This document shows, in pieces, positions 47,995 to 57,216 of a stretch of 64,000 nucleotides of DNA. Below the pieces are notes generated by a model. It was given only the letters and a program-made list of their open reading frames with translations, made no database searches and was not told the origin of the DNA. The DNA is from Stygiobacter electus (GTDB lineage Bacteria > Bacteroidota > Ignavibacteria > Ignavibacteriales > Melioribacteraceae). The stretch is from positions 1-64,000 of the forward strand of contig JARGDL010000011.1 of NCBI GenBank assembly GCA_029210465.1. Direction: 5' to 3'. Each line of letters starts with the position of its first letter. Positions within the stretch are counted from its first letter, which is position 1. A program made the translations under genes and the position numbers.

Positions 47995-48160
47995 CCTTCG
48001 ACATTGTTGTCGTTCATTTCGACTAAATCAAATTATTTACCTAATCACATTGAATAAAAAGTTTTAATTCTATCAATTTTCCAACGTTATTCCTTTGGCA
48101 CAATAGTTATAAAGTAAAAGATGTAACACACTAAATCAAAAAACAAAAAGGAGTAACAAA

Positions 48161-48487
48161 ATGAAACGTTCAATTTTATTCTTCGCAATCCTCTTAGGAT
48201 TATTTTTTGTAGCAGAAACAGCAAATGCACAAACAGTTGGAAATCCAAACAAAGGTGCAAAAACAAATTGGGTTGATGCAAACGGCGATGGTATTTGTGA
48301 TAATGTAGGTACATCAGCTCAAGGCGCTGGTGTTGGAAAAGGTTTTGGTAAAAAAGATGGTACCGGAACTCCAGTACAACCAAAAGATGGAACAGGTTAC
48401 GGCGCAAAAAATCATTCAGCAAATAGTGGTACAGCTTTAGGAAGTGGTACTGGCACAGGCAGTATGATGAGACGTGGAAAAAAATAA
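48161..48487 (+). CDS. Small secreted Gly-rich protein with an EF-hand-like motif
   Basis: The 108 residues begin with a Sec signal (to NAQTVG). After it, WVDANGDGICDNVG matches the first half of a dockerin/EF-hand calcium loop (DxNxDxxCD). The rest is Gly/Thr/Lys-rich and ends in a basic MMRRGKK tail. An excellent AAGGAG site lies 7 bases before the ATG, arguing for translation. Function unknown. Confidence 0.6.
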   Translation: MKRSILFFAILLGLFFVAETANAQTVGNPNKGAKTNWVDANGDGICDNVGTSAQGAGVGKGFGKKDGTGTPVQPKDGTGYGAKNHSANSGTALGSGTGTGSMMRRGKK

Positions 48488-48513
48488 AACAAAAAAGTAA
48501 AATAAGAAAAAAG

Positions 48514-48540
48514 AGCTGCTCTATTGGGCAGCTTTATTTT
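48514..48540 (+). terminator. Terminator after the Gly-rich protein gene
   Basis: AGCTGC and GCAGCT form a stem with an 8-base loop (TCTATTGG) and are followed by TTATTTT, 27 bases after the stop. Confidence 0.75.
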
Positions 48541-48561
48541 AATAAATAAAAACTATACAAT

Positions 48562-48612
48562 TAAAAATTCTCAATTAGCAATTCTCAATTATCAATTATC
48601 AATTCTCAATTA
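48562..48612. repeat. AATTCTCAATTA-type simple repeat
   Basis: Several near-copies of AATTCTCAATTA/ATCAATT in tandem lie between the Gly-rich gene and the CBS gene. No gene overlaps it. It appears to be a short-period AT-rich repeat of the kind common in low-GC genomes. Confidence 0.6.
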
Positions 48613-48624
48613 TACATTATAAAC

Positions 48625-49053
48625 CTATCTCGCATAAATATAATTATGCAAAACCTCAATTGTTTCTTTCATGTCTTGTATATTAAGTTCAAGTAAATCT
48701 TTGATAGAAATAATTCCAACAAGTTTTTCATTATCAATTACAAGGATGTGTCTGATTTTATTGTTTTTCATTTTTGTTAAACATTCTTGAGGAGATTCAT
48801 CAATCTTAGCAATAATTAAATCTTTTGTCATTACATCATCAACTTTTGTTAAATAAATATCAAGGTCTTTTGAGATTACTCTCTTTACTAAATCACGTTC
48901 TGAAAAAACGCCGAGTACTTTTCCTGTGTCATCAATTATTGGGACAAGACCAATATTTTTCTCGGCTAAAAAATTAACAGTGTCTTTAACAGTCGAACCA
49001 CTTTTAATTGTGTACAACGATTTTGAATTTAATATTTGCTTTATAGTTTCCAT
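48625..49053 (-). CDS. CBS-domain pair protein
   Basis: The start is set at ATG 49053 because GGAG lies 7 bases upstream; the longer 49089 start adds 12 residues without one. The 142 residues form two CBS repeats: about 5-65 (TVNFLAEKNIGLVPIIDDTG) and about 70-130 (MTKDLIIAKIDESPQECLTK). CBS pairs bind adenine nucleotides and regulate partners; none is fused here. Ligand and partner unknown. Confidence 0.85.
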   Translation of the reverse strand: METIKQILNSKSLYTIKSGSTVKDTVNFLAEKNIGLVPIIDDTGKVLGVFSERDLVKRVISKDLDIYLTKVDDVMTKDLIIAKIDESPQECLTKMKNNKIRHILVIDNEKLVGIISIKDLLELNIQDMKETIEVLHNYIYAR

Positions 49054-49158
49054 TTTTACTCCTATTAAATAATTACTAATTTTTGACATAAGAATAACTT
49101 TTTATTAGAATTATTGCAAGAAAAAAATAATCTATAAATAAATATTTAATTTATTAAA

Positions 49159-49758
49159 ATGAATTTTCAAGAAATAAAATTCAGACTTTCCAAAAAGATT
49201 GTGGGCATTGCTGGCTGCGGTGGTCTTGGTTCTAACTGCGCAGTCTCTTTAGCTCGTGTTGGCATTGGTAAATTAATTTTAGCTGATTATGATATTATTG
49301 AAGAAAGCAATTTAAACAGACAATATTTTTTTTATGATCAAATAGGAAAAGAAAAAGTATTTGCACTCAAAGAAAATATTTTGAGAATTAATCCAAATAT
49401 TGATGTTCAAGCTCATCTAGTGAAATTAAATTCAAATAATATAATTGAAATATATAAAAATTGCGATATTATAGTTGAAGCTTTCGATAAAGCAGAAATG
49501 AAAGAAATGATTGTAGAAACTGTTTTGAAAAACTTTCCTGATAAATATTTAGTGTGTGGAGTTGGGCTGGCTGGGTATGGAAAAAATGATTTAATAAAAA
49601 CTGAAAGATTTGGAAGATTAATAATTGTTGGAGATAGACAAAACGAAACTTGTGAAAATAATCCGCCAATTGCACCAAGAGTTTGTGCGGTTTCAAATTT
49701 AATGGCAAATGTTGTATTAGAAATTTTACTTGGAGATGAAAATGAAAATAATTCTTAA
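49159..49758 (+). CDS. ThiF/MoeB-like sulfur-carrier adenylyltransferase
   Basis: The 199-residue protein is the short form of the E1-like family. The nucleotide loop VGIAGCGGLGSN (about 15-25), DYDIIEESNLNRQYFF and ADxxDxA-like VEAFDKAEMK (about 115) are typical. It would adenylate the C-terminal Gly of the ThiS-like carrier encoded by the overlapping gene. The zinc CxxC pairs of classical MoeB are not seen as full pairs. It could serve thiamine or pterin-cofactor sulfur transfer. Confidence 0.83.
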   Translation: MNFQEIKFRLSKKIVGIAGCGGLGSNCAVSLARVGIGKLILADYDIIEESNLNRQYFFYDQIGKEKVFALKENILRINPNIDVQAHLVKLNSNNIIEIYKNCDIIVEAFDKAEMKEMIVETVLKNFPDKYLVCGVGLAGYGKNDLIKTERFGRLIIVGDRQNETCENNPPIAPRVCAVSNLMANVVLEILLGDENENNS

Positions 49759-49951
49759 CAATAAAGAAGAGATACTTGAACTAAATGAAGATAAAATTTC
49801 AGTTAACAAATTACTTGAAATAAAAAAATATTCTTTCCCACGATTAATTGTAAGAATAAATGAAAATCTAATTAAGAAAGAAAATTATAACACTACATTT
49901 ATTAAAGATGGAGATAAAGTAGATATTATTCATATGATAAGTGGTGGTTAA
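49742..49951 (+). CDS. thiS: ThiS/MoaD-like sulfur carrier
   Basis: The start is taken at ATG 49742 (MKIILNNKEE); earlier ATGs at 49730 and 49736 only add MEMK. The roughly 69 residues have the beta-grasp pattern and end HMISGG, with the terminal Gly-Gly that is thiocarboxylated. It overlaps the ThiF-like gene by 17 bases, as expected for a functional pair. ThiG, ThiH and ThiC are not in the window. Confidence 0.8.
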   Translation: MKIILNNKEEILELNEDKISVNKLLEIKKYSFPRLIVRINENLIKKENYNTTFIKDGDKVDIIHMISGG

Positions 49952-49952
49952 A

Positions 49953-50321
49953 GTGAAAGTTGTAACTCCAAAAGAAGCATTCGAATTGTGCAAGGAAGGT
50001 GCTTTGTTGTTAGATATAAGAGACGAATTTATTAATGCCTTTAAACAATTCGATGTTGAGTTAGTAATCAATATTCCTCTGAAAAAATTAAATGATAAGA
50101 TTAACAACTTACCTAAAGGGCAATTAATTATTATAGCGGATACAAGTGGGATTAACAGTAAAGAAGTTTGCAATAATCTTTTCAAGCAAGGTTTTAATGT
50201 TTGTGTTTTAGCAGGTGGATTTGTTGAATGGGAAAGAGATGGTTTTCCAATTTTGATTAATAAAAAAGAAAGATTATCCGGTTCTTGTGCATGTCAATTA
50301 AGACCAAGAGAAAAAAAGTAA
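49953..50321 (+). CDS. Rhodanese-like protein lacking the usual active-site Cys
   Basis: The start is uncertain: GTG 49941 or GTG 49953; I use 49953 (KVVTPKEAFELC), next to the ThiS stop. The fold pattern ALLLDIRDEF, INIPLKKL, AGGFVEWERDGFPI is rhodanese, but the loop where CxxGxRS is expected reads ADTSGINSKEV, with no Cys. A C-terminal SGSCACQLRPR tail offers Cys-x-Cys instead. It probably binds rather than transfers persulfide, or uses the C-terminal pair. Confidence 0.7.
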   Translation: MKVVTPKEAFELCKEGALLLDIRDEFINAFKQFDVELVINIPLKKLNDKINNLPKGQLIIIADTSGINSKEVCNNLFKQGFNVCVLAGGFVEWERDGFPILINKKERLSGSCACQLRPREKK

Positions 50322-50362
50322 AACACTGGCTTTTATAAATTAACTTTATAAAAACCAGTGTT
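50322..50362. terminator. Bidirectional terminator between rhodanese and AOR genes
   Basis: AACACTGG and CCAGTGTT pair as an 8-base stem, with an inner TTTTATAAA/TTTATAAAA arm. It lies between two converging genes, 1 base after the rhodanese stop and 9 bases from the AOR stop. Confidence 0.75.
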
Positions 50363-50370
50363 ATTCAAAA

Positions 50371-52548
50371 TTATTTCAAAGGCCATTCACCTTTATCATA
50401 TTTTTCTCTTAATTCTACTAGTTCTGGTAAATCCATTCCAATTTCTTTTAGAAATTCTAATTTAGGAACTCCATTATTATCCCAACCTCTTCTTAAATAA
50501 ACAGCATCTCTAAGTTTGTCATATTCTGCTTCGCGATGTTTGCGAAGTATTTTAATTTTTTCTTCTGTTGTTTTTCCTTCAGGATCAATACCAAGTATTT
50601 CTTTTAACTGTTTATCATATCTTTCAGCACGAGATTCATATTCTTCAACCGTAACAGGACCAGCAGCACGATAAGGCTGATCATCCCATTTTCGGGTTCC
50701 AAAACCTCTTCTCAAATTAAACATTCTTTGATAATTGTAAACTCTTTCTGAATCGCGTATCAAACGATGTTTATCAAATTCTCTTCCTGTTACAGCTTTA
50801 TAAATTGTAACATAATTATCAACATGTTCTGGTACTTTAGCTGGTTCATCTGTTTCAGCATTGTTTGCAGGTTCAACATCATTCCATGGAAGTTTACACA
50901 ATCCAACTAATCCAAACCATGTTCTGAAAAGTGGAAAATAATGCAAAGCTTCAGCTTTATCTTCAAATGTTGGAATTTGATTGTTAACCATATCCATAAA
51001 AATTAGCCATGCTTCATCATGTTGCGGACCTTTATTAGTCATTGCATATCCGCCTTGTTGTGCTAAAGATTCTTTTGACATGTATTGAGAATATTCTAAA
51101 CCTTTGTTTTCCATAGCAATATCTTGCAAGAATTGTGGATCGCCCCAACCTTGCTCAATGAAATAATTTTTTAACCAGCGAACACCTTTTCCAGCAAGTT
51201 TACCAAAACCTTCACCGCGAGCAACCATGTGTAGTAATTCCATTGCGTTGTCAGCATTTCCAAAATTTAATTTTAGTCCACCGGTTCTTTCTTCATTTAA
51301 AATTCCATTCTCGTAACAATCCATTAAAAAAGCAACTGTAGTTCCCCAAGTTATTGTACAAATTCCATAAGTATCACAATAGAAATTTACTTCAATTGTG
51401 TAATCAGGATTAAAAATTCCAGAGTTAGAAGCAATGCCTCCTGCTGTTTCATATTCAGGGCCATCAACTATTACAGATTGACCTTTGTAAGGACCAGTTC
51501 TTAAAATATAATTGTTAACACCTTTTGAACAGCTCATATTGCAACCAAGCCAACAACCATCAAAAGAACCTTGTTCAAATCTAGCTTTCCATGTTTCGCT
51601 ATCAATAGTTCCAGGTACAGCTGGGTTACTTCCAAACTTAAAATTGTGAACAGGTAATAAATCGTAATCATTCATAATTTCAACAAGATGAGCAGTTCCT
51701 TTTGTTCTCATTTCACTTTGTTGATCATCAAGCTCTCGCATTTCTTTATTGAATCTTTGACCTCTTTCAATTATTGCTTTCATGTCAACAACATGATTCA
51801 TATCAGGATCAATTTTAGGAACAAGAGCAACGAGGGCTTTAATTTTTTTATTACGAAATACTGTACCTATTCCACCACGGCCAGCTTGTTTTAAACGAAC
51901 ACGTTTTTTCTTTTTATCATAAAAACTAAAATTTAACATTCCGATTAAAGAATGTTCAGCGGCACTTCCACTTGATACAACAGCAATTTTCATTTTTTCC
52001 GAATCGTTACTACCAAATCTATCATAAAAATATTCTGCTAGTTCATGGCTATCTTTTGGATAATTTGAACCATCTTCAATAATAATTTTTCCACCATTTC
52101 TTCCATCAAGAATGATGACAATATCTTCTTCAGATTTACCCTGCAATTCTAATGCATCAAAACCGCAAATTTTTAAGAATGGTCCAAACCAACCACCAAC
52201 GTTACTATCCATTACTGAATCTGTTTGTGGAGAGATTGAAACTACTAAAGATTTTCCTGTCCCAGAATATTGTGTAATTCCACAAATTGGTCCGCCAGAA
52301 ATTACAATTTCATTTTCAGGATCATTCCATTTGGTATCAGGTTTAGTTGCATCCCATAAAAATTTCAATCCGTAACCTTTTCCGCCAATGAATTTTTCTT
52401 TTATCCATGTTGGAATATCTTTAATTACAATATCTTTAGAGCCAACATTAATGTAGAGTGATTTGTCAGTATAACCTTTTTCGAGCGGTGTTATTGGATA
52501 GGAAAATTCTTTAAAGATTTTTCCTGTTTCAATTGTTGTAGTGTTCAT
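50371..52548 (-). CDS. Aldehyde ferredoxin oxidoreductase (tungsten/molybdopterin type)
   Basis: The start is the ATG at 52548 with GGAG 7 bases upstream; 52560 would be a TTG. Signatures of the AOR family are GGKGYGLKFLWD, NEIVISGGPICG, QAGRGGIGTVFRNKK (pterin-binding) and a 4Fe-4S motif GCWLGCNMSCSKG, with a later Cys in VGLCKLPWND. At about 725 residues it is longer than the archaeal enzyme (about 605). It oxidises aldehydes with ferredoxin using a bis-pterin W cofactor. A ThiF/ThiS pair adjacent may supply sulfur for the pterin. Confidence 0.88.
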   Translation of the reverse strand: MNTTTIETGKIFKEFSYPITPLEKGYTDKSLYINVGSKDIVIKDIPTWIKEKFIGGKGYGLKFLWDATKPDTKWNDPENEIVISGGPICGITQYSGTGKSLVVSISPQTDSVMDSNVGGWFGPFLKICGFDALELQGKSEEDIVIILDGRNGGKIIIEDGSNYPKDSHELAEYFYDRFGSNDSEKMKIAVVSSGSAAEHSLIGMLNFSFYDKKKKRVRLKQAGRGGIGTVFRNKKIKALVALVPKIDPDMNHVVDMKAIIERGQRFNKEMRELDDQQSEMRTKGTAHLVEIMNDYDLLPVHNFKFGSNPAVPGTIDSETWKARFEQGSFDGCWLGCNMSCSKGVNNYILRTGPYKGQSVIVDGPEYETAGGIASNSGIFNPDYTIEVNFYCDTYGICTITWGTTVAFLMDCYENGILNEERTGGLKLNFGNADNAMELLHMVARGEGFGKLAGKGVRWLKNYFIEQGWGDPQFLQDIAMENKGLEYSQYMSKESLAQQGGYAMTNKGPQHDEAWLIFMDMVNNQIPTFEDKAEALHYFPLFRTWFGLVGLCKLPWNDVEPANNAETDEPAKVPEHVDNYVTIYKAVTGREFDKHRLIRDSERVYNYQRMFNLRRGFGTRKWDDQPYRAAGPVTVEEYESRAERYDKQLKEILGIDPEGKTTEEKIKILRKHREAEYDKLRDAVYLRRGWDNNGVPKLEFLKEIGMDLPELVELREKYDKGEWPLK

Positions 52549-52649
52549 TATGAACTCCAAATTATGAATAATTTATAATTCTTTGCATGAAAAATACAAG
52601 AATAGGTAAAATCAAACAAAAAGGTTTTATTTAATAATTCTTTTGAAAG

Positions 52650-53141
52650 TTATTTATATTTTTTAGGGTATTCATTAAAAATCAATTTCCCAGAATTTCT
52701 CGAAATATTTTCCCAATTATCAATTGGAATTTCAAGACCAACAATTGCACAAGTTGGTAAATTGTAGATTGGATGGTTAGAAATAAAATTTGCAAAGTTA
52801 GATAAGCCAGGATTATGCCCGAATAGAAAAACAAGATTGTTGATGTTTTCAATTTCACTAACGACTTCAATTAAGTTTTGCGTAGTTGCTTCATATATTC
52901 TTGAATCATATTTTATTTTTTTTGTATGTGTTAAAATATCAGAAAAGATGTTAGCTGTTTGACTTGCTCTTTCAGCCGTGCTTGAAATAATTAAGTCGGG
53001 AAAAATATTTTTTTCTTTTAGTAACTTAGCCATGAAATTTGCATTGCGAATTCCTCTTTCGTTCAAAGGTCTTTCATGATCAGAAAGACTTGGGTCATCC
53101 CAGCTTGATTTTGCATGTCGGATTAAAAATAGTTTTTTCAT
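52650..53141 (-). CDS. sixA: SixA-like histidine phosphatase
   Basis: The 163-residue protein has the RHG-type motif LFLIRHAKSSWDDP with catalytic His8, the SSTAERASQTA segment, and second His in FLFGHNPGLSNF. SixA proteins dephosphorylate phosphohistidine in phosphorelays. It overlaps the HD gene by 4 bases, so it belongs to the end of the respiratory operon. Its phosphoprotein target is unknown. Confidence 0.87.
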   Translation of the reverse strand: MKKLFLIRHAKSSWDDPSLSDHERPLNERGIRNANFMAKLLKEKNIFPDLIISSTAERASQTANIFSDILTHTKKIKYDSRIYEATTQNLIEVVSEIENINNLVFLFGHNPGLSNFANFISNHPIYNLPTCAIVGLEIPIDNWENISRNSGKLIFNEYPKKYK

Positions 53142-53809
53142 TTAAGAAGGGAATCTAATTGTTGTTTAAGAAGAGTAACGTTTCTTTCTTTAATTGGTTG
53201 AAGATATTTTTTAGCATAAGTTGTGAAAAAATGATGTTCATTCATAAAAGCAATCGTGTTAGTTATGAATTCAATTTCATCAATCTTCTTATTTTGAATT
53301 ACTTCAATTTCATTTTTATAAAGTTGATTCCTTTCAAAAAATGAAGTTTTACCAAAATGATGCAAATCTGCATCACAAACTATTTCCTGTAAAATTGATG
53401 TTGGTCTTTGAGGAACCTTTGTAGCTAAAATACAAGCAACAACTGAATCAATTTTTTCTGATGGATAATTTTTTTGAATGAGAAAATTACTTGCATACAT
53501 TGCACTAATTTCTTCATGTCCTTTAATTTTTTCTGTATAACCAACATCATGGAACCAAGCAGCAATTAATACAATTTCTAAATCTTCATTCGATAAATTT
53601 TCACCTTTGGCAATTTCTTGAACTGCAGTAACAACTTCTAATGTATGTTTTATATTGTGATAATAAAATTTATCTGAAATTTTTTCAGTAATTAATCCAG
53701 AGACATATTCTTTAACATCTGTTAACAAATTTGAATTCATTTGACACTTAATCTTTTCATTTGCAATTAAAGAAATTAAAATTAGTAACGCAATAATTTT
53801 TAGCGACAT
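53138..53809 (-). CDS. HD-domain phosphohydrolase
   Basis: The 223-residue protein carries HD-superfamily metal ligands: YHNIKHTLEVV, AAWFHDVGYTEK and later HEEIS. The first 23 residues are hydrophobic (SLKIIALLILISLI), suggesting a signal or anchor; a shorter start at 53743 (MNSNLL) would be cytoplasmic, and neither has a clear ribosome site. The reading frame overlaps the TauE/SafE gene by 10 bases. It may be a nucleotide phosphohydrolase; the substrate is unknown. Confidence 0.78.
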   Translation of the reverse strand: MSLKIIALLILISLIANEKIKCQMNSNLLTDVKEYVSGLITEKISDKFYYHNIKHTLEVVTAVQEIAKGENLSNEDLEIVLIAAWFHDVGYTEKIKGHEEISAMYASNFLIQKNYPSEKIDSVVACILATKVPQRPTSILQEIVCDADLHHFGKTSFFERNQLYKNEIEVIQNKKIDEIEFITNTIAFMNEHHFFTTYAKKYLQPIKERNVTLLKQQLDSLLK

Positions 53810-54516
53810 GTATCAACCTTCTGAATTATTGTGTTTGCCGTAGGATATTCAAATTTTGGACTTATATAAGGAATGCCAAGGTTCAAACCACGAAGGATAA
53901 ATAAAATTGCAAGCAGAAATGTAAAAACTGGAATTAATCTATTAATTCGACTTCTTAAATTAAAAGTTAAAACTTTGCCAATTATAGAAGTTAAAAACAT
54001 AATTGGAGTAGTTCCTAATCCAAACAAAGCCATATAGATTGAACCATTAATTGCATCACCTGTTGATATTGCCCCTGCAATTCCTACATAAACAAAACCA
54101 CATGGAAGTAATCCATTTAATAAACCAATTGCAAAAAGTGATTTACTTGATTTTTTAGATACTAACTTTGCAAAATTTATTTTTATAAAATTTGTAACAA
54201 CTTTGTAAAATTTTAATTCTGGTAATTTTGCTTTAAACTTTTTTGGAATTAAAACATAAACTAAAATAAAAAGTCCGATTGTAATTGAAAGACCTTGTTG
54301 CAAGCCAAAAAGAATAACTCGGTTACCGAGTAATCCAAATAAAAATCCCATTACAGAATATGTTATTATTCTTCCAAAGTTATAGAGTAATCTTCCAATA
54401 ATTAAATTTATTTTTGCTTCACCAAAAACAGGAAGGGCTAATGCAATTGGACCACACATTCCAACGCAATGAAAACTTCCAAGTAATCCGACTAAAAAAC
54501 CTGTCCAAACTTCCAT
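53800..54516 (-). CDS. TauE/SafE-like (DsbD_2-type) membrane protein of the cbb3 operon
   Basis: The 238-residue polytopic protein has about six hydrophobic segments and a conserved opening GFLVGLLGSFHCVGMCGPIAL with a CxxxC motif. This protein type is regularly encoded beside ccoG-ccoH-ccoI and is thought to assist metal delivery or maturation of the oxidase. It overlaps ccoH by 1 base. The exact cargo is inferred, with copper the leading candidate. Confidence 0.8.
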   Translation of the reverse strand: MEVWTGFLVGLLGSFHCVGMCGPIALALPVFGEAKINLIIGRLLYNFGRIITYSVMGFLFGLLGNRVILFGLQQGLSITIGLFILVYVLIPKKFKAKLPELKFYKVVTNFIKINFAKLVSKKSSKSLFAIGLLNGLLPCGFVYVGIAGAISTGDAINGSIYMALFGLGTTPIMFLTSIIGKVLTFNLRSRINRLIPVFTFLLAILFILRGLNLGIPYISPKFEYPTANTIIQKVDTCR

Positions 54517-54965
54517 TAATTGATCATTAAAATTTTTTCATTATAATAATTTTGATTTTCAACACTCCAATCAACTTTAATTTTCCATAAACCTTTTTCA
54601 AGATTTTTAGTAAAAATAATTTGTTGAAGGGAATCTGTTAAGTCAATTTTTGATTTAAAGTCGCTTTTGTTGTTCGAAGGTCTGTAAAAATAAATTTCTC
54701 CTGAAATAATTTTATTCGCAAAAATTTTAGGAAAATTAAAAACTATTTGATCATTTTTATTTAGTATTTCAAGTTGTTCTGTTAAATTTTTTGTGCGTTC
54801 AATTTTATCAATCTGACTCTGATATTCCAAACCTTTTGCGTAGTAATCATTAGTTTCCAAAGCAACATCTTGATTCATAAAAATAAAAACCATTGTTAAT
54901 ATTGCAATTAAGAATAAAATATAAGTTAAAGCTATGCCTGTTCCCCAGTTAAATTTTAATTTCAT
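54516..54965 (-). CDS. ccoH: CcoH/FixH-type oxidase assembly protein
   Basis: The 149-residue protein has an N-terminal transmembrane helix (GIALTYILFLIAILTMVFIF) and a short periplasmic domain, the FixH pattern. It overlaps ccoG by 4 bases and sits in the standard GHI order of the cbb3 cluster. It aids oxidase assembly, probably with the P-type ATPase. Confidence 0.82.
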   Translation of the reverse strand: MKLKFNWGTGIALTYILFLIAILTMVFIFMNQDVALETNDYYAKGLEYQSQIDKIERTKNLTEQLEILNKNDQIVFNFPKIFANKIISGEIYFYRPSNNKSDFKSKIDLTDSLQQIIFTKNLEKGLWKIKVDWSVENQNYYNEKILMIN

Positions 54966-56368
54966 TTTTTTACCTTCCCGAGAAATGCTGTATCAATTAC
55001 ATCTAAAATTTTACCATTTGATTTTACTGCAATTTTAATTGGTGTTTTTATTGTCTTAATTTCTTCTTTTGGTAGAATTACTAAAAATTTAGCTTCAGTA
55101 ACTTCTTGAGGAGCCACAGAAAGTTTTTTACCAATAACTTGAATTTCTCCTTTTAAATTTTCTAGCTCGAGCTCTGCATTTATATTATTAAAAGTTTTAT
55201 TAATAATCTTCAGGTCATAAATGTTGCTTAGTTTATTACCTGGTTGTTCCTGAAAAAGTGTTCCGGGTGTACGTAAAATACTTAATTCAACTTCGGTTCT
55301 ATTAACTAACATAAAAAGAATCAAAAAAGTTAAAAGCATTAAAACAATTGTGTAGCCGATTGCTCTTGGTGTAAATAAAGGCTGTTTCCCAGTTTCAATT
55401 TGTGTTTTAGAAGCATATCGTATTAACTTTTTTGGTTTATTTATTTTTTCCATTACGGAATCACAAACATCAATGCAAGCGGTGCAATTAACACACTCAA
55501 GTTGGGTCCCATTTCTAATATCAATACCAGTAGGGCAAACATCAACACACAAATGACAATCAATACAATCACCATTAGTGCGTGATTCATTTTTTTTAAG
55601 TTTGCCTCTTGGTTCACCTCGTTTGTAATCGTAATGAATTACTATAGAATTCTGATCAAGCATAACGCCCTGTAATCTTCCGTAAGGACAAACTAATGTG
55701 CATGCTTGTTCTCTGAAATAGGAAAAAACAAAATAGAATAAACCAGAAAAAATTAAGACTGCAAAAAAAGTAGAAAAATGTTGTGTCGGAGTATCTTTTA
55801 TGTACTGATATAATTTATCTACACCAATGATATAAGATAAAAATGTATTTGCAATAACAAATGAAATTGAAAAGAAAACAATTTGCTTAAAAGTTTTTTT
55901 GAAAATTTTTTCTCCGTTCCAAGGTTGACTGTTTAATGCTTTTTGTTTGTTAGCATCTCCTTCAATCCAATATTCAATTTTTCTAAAAACCATTTCCATA
56001 AAAACAGTTTGTGGACAAATCCAACCGCAGAATAATCTACCATAAACAACTGTGAATAAAAAGATTGAAACAATAACTGCTATCATTGTTAAAGCAAATA
56101 AATGCAAATCGTGAGGTCCAAATGGAATTCCGAAAATGATAAATTTTCTTTCAAGAACATTTAATATTATGAAAGGATGACCATTAATTTTGACAAATGG
56201 AGATATGAATAAAAATGCAAGTAATAAAACACTTACAATTATCCTCGCATTATAAAATTTTCCTTTAGGTTTTTTAGGATAAATCCATTTACGTTTACCT
56301 TCTTTCGTTATTGTTGCTAATGAGTTTCTAAATTCTTCATTTTCTTCTGAAACATTTACACTATTCAT
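54962..56368 (-). CDS. ccoG: CcoG-type cbb3 accessory ferredoxin
   Basis: The 468 residues contain the family features: cytoplasmic N-terminus with RKWIYPKKPKGKF, several membrane helices, CGWICPQTVFMEMVF and ACTLVCPYGRLQG, then two 4Fe-4S motifs (CIDCHLCVDVCPTGIDIRNG and CVNCTACIDVCD), and a C-terminal soluble immunoglobulin-like domain. CcoG reduces copper for cbb3 assembly in characterised bacteria. It follows ccoP by 11 bases. Confidence 0.9.
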   Translation of the reverse strand: MNSVNVSEENEEFRNSLATITKEGKRKWIYPKKPKGKFYNARIIVSVLLLAFLFISPFVKINGHPFIILNVLERKFIIFGIPFGPHDLHLFALTMIAVIVSIFLFTVVYGRLFCGWICPQTVFMEMVFRKIEYWIEGDANKQKALNSQPWNGEKIFKKTFKQIVFFSISFVIANTFLSYIIGVDKLYQYIKDTPTQHFSTFFAVLIFSGLFYFVFSYFREQACTLVCPYGRLQGVMLDQNSIVIHYDYKRGEPRGKLKKNESRTNGDCIDCHLCVDVCPTGIDIRNGTQLECVNCTACIDVCDSVMEKINKPKKLIRYASKTQIETGKQPLFTPRAIGYTIVLMLLTFLILFMLVNRTEVELSILRTPGTLFQEQPGNKLSNIYDLKIINKTFNNINAELELENLKGEIQVIGKKLSVAPQEVTEAKFLVILPKEEIKTIKTPIKIAVKSNGKILDVIDTAFLGKVKK

Positions 56369-56379
56369 ATTAATTAAAT

Positions 56380-57216
56380 TTATTGTTTAGAATTGGTTTC
56401 TTCTTCTTTCCAAATCGTTCCTTGTGGTTCTTTTGGTGCTGCTGGTTTAGTTCCATGCAGAGTAATTACATAACTTGCAACAGCTCTCATTTTTGATGGA
56501 TCAAGTTGTGATTGCCAGCTAATCATTCCTTTTGAAGGAACACCGTATTTAATAGTTTTAAATATATTTTTAATTCCGCCACCATGAATCCAATAATCAT
56601 CAGTTAAGTTGGGACCAACTCCACCACCACCATCATTTGCATGGCAAGCCACACAGTTCTTTGCAAAAATTTCTTTTCCTTCAGAGACTGTCGCTGCATC
56701 ATTTGCAAAAGTAACGGTTTCTTCATTAATGAACGCACCACTTCTTATTAACATTTCTCTTTCAAAAGAAGCTTGTTGCATTTCGGCAGCGTATTCATTT
56801 TGTTGAACATTTCCATCACCAACAACATGAAAAACTATCATATAGATTATTGCAAAAGCAATTGAACCATAAAATAAAAAACTAAACCATGGTGGAATTC
56901 TATTATCAAGTTCTTTGATTCCATCAAAATCATGATGAAACATTATATCTTCTTCTTTTTCAATAGGAACTGAACGAGTTAACCAGCTTAACATTTTTTT
57001 AAAAGGTGATTTTAATAATTCACCATTAAAATCATTCTTTTCCGAATATACAATAGCGAACCACATTAGTATAGCAATAAAAATTAGAGTAATTAAAAGA
57101 GAAATTTTCATTACATGATTTAAATCGTAACCTGCTCCAGTTTCAGCAAAGATATTTGAGTAATTGATAATGCTAATTAAAAGAAACGAAAAAATGATTT
57201 TATTTAGTTGTTTCAT
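56380..57216 (-). CDS. ccoP: CcoP-type subunit with one c-type heme
   Basis: The 278-residue protein has a signal peptide and transmembrane helices (at about 37-56 and about 113-133), a linker, and one heme-binding motif CVACH (Cys188, Cys191, His192) with candidate axial Met231 or Met243. Classical CcoP has two hemes, so this is a monoheme version. The gene overlaps ccoQ by 17 bases. Confidence 0.85.
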   Translation of the reverse strand: MKQLNKIIFSFLLISIINYSNIFAETGAGYDLNHVMKISLLITLIFIAILMWFAIVYSEKNDFNGELLKSPFKKMLSWLTRSVPIEKEEDIMFHHDFDGIKELDNRIPPWFSFLFYGSIAFAIIYMIVFHVVGDGNVQQNEYAAEMQQASFEREMLIRSGAFINEETVTFANDAATVSEGKEIFAKNCVACHANDGGGGVGPNLTDDYWIHGGGIKNIFKTIKYGVPSKGMISWQSQLDPSKMRAVASYVITLHGTKPAAPKEPQGTIWKEEETNSKQ

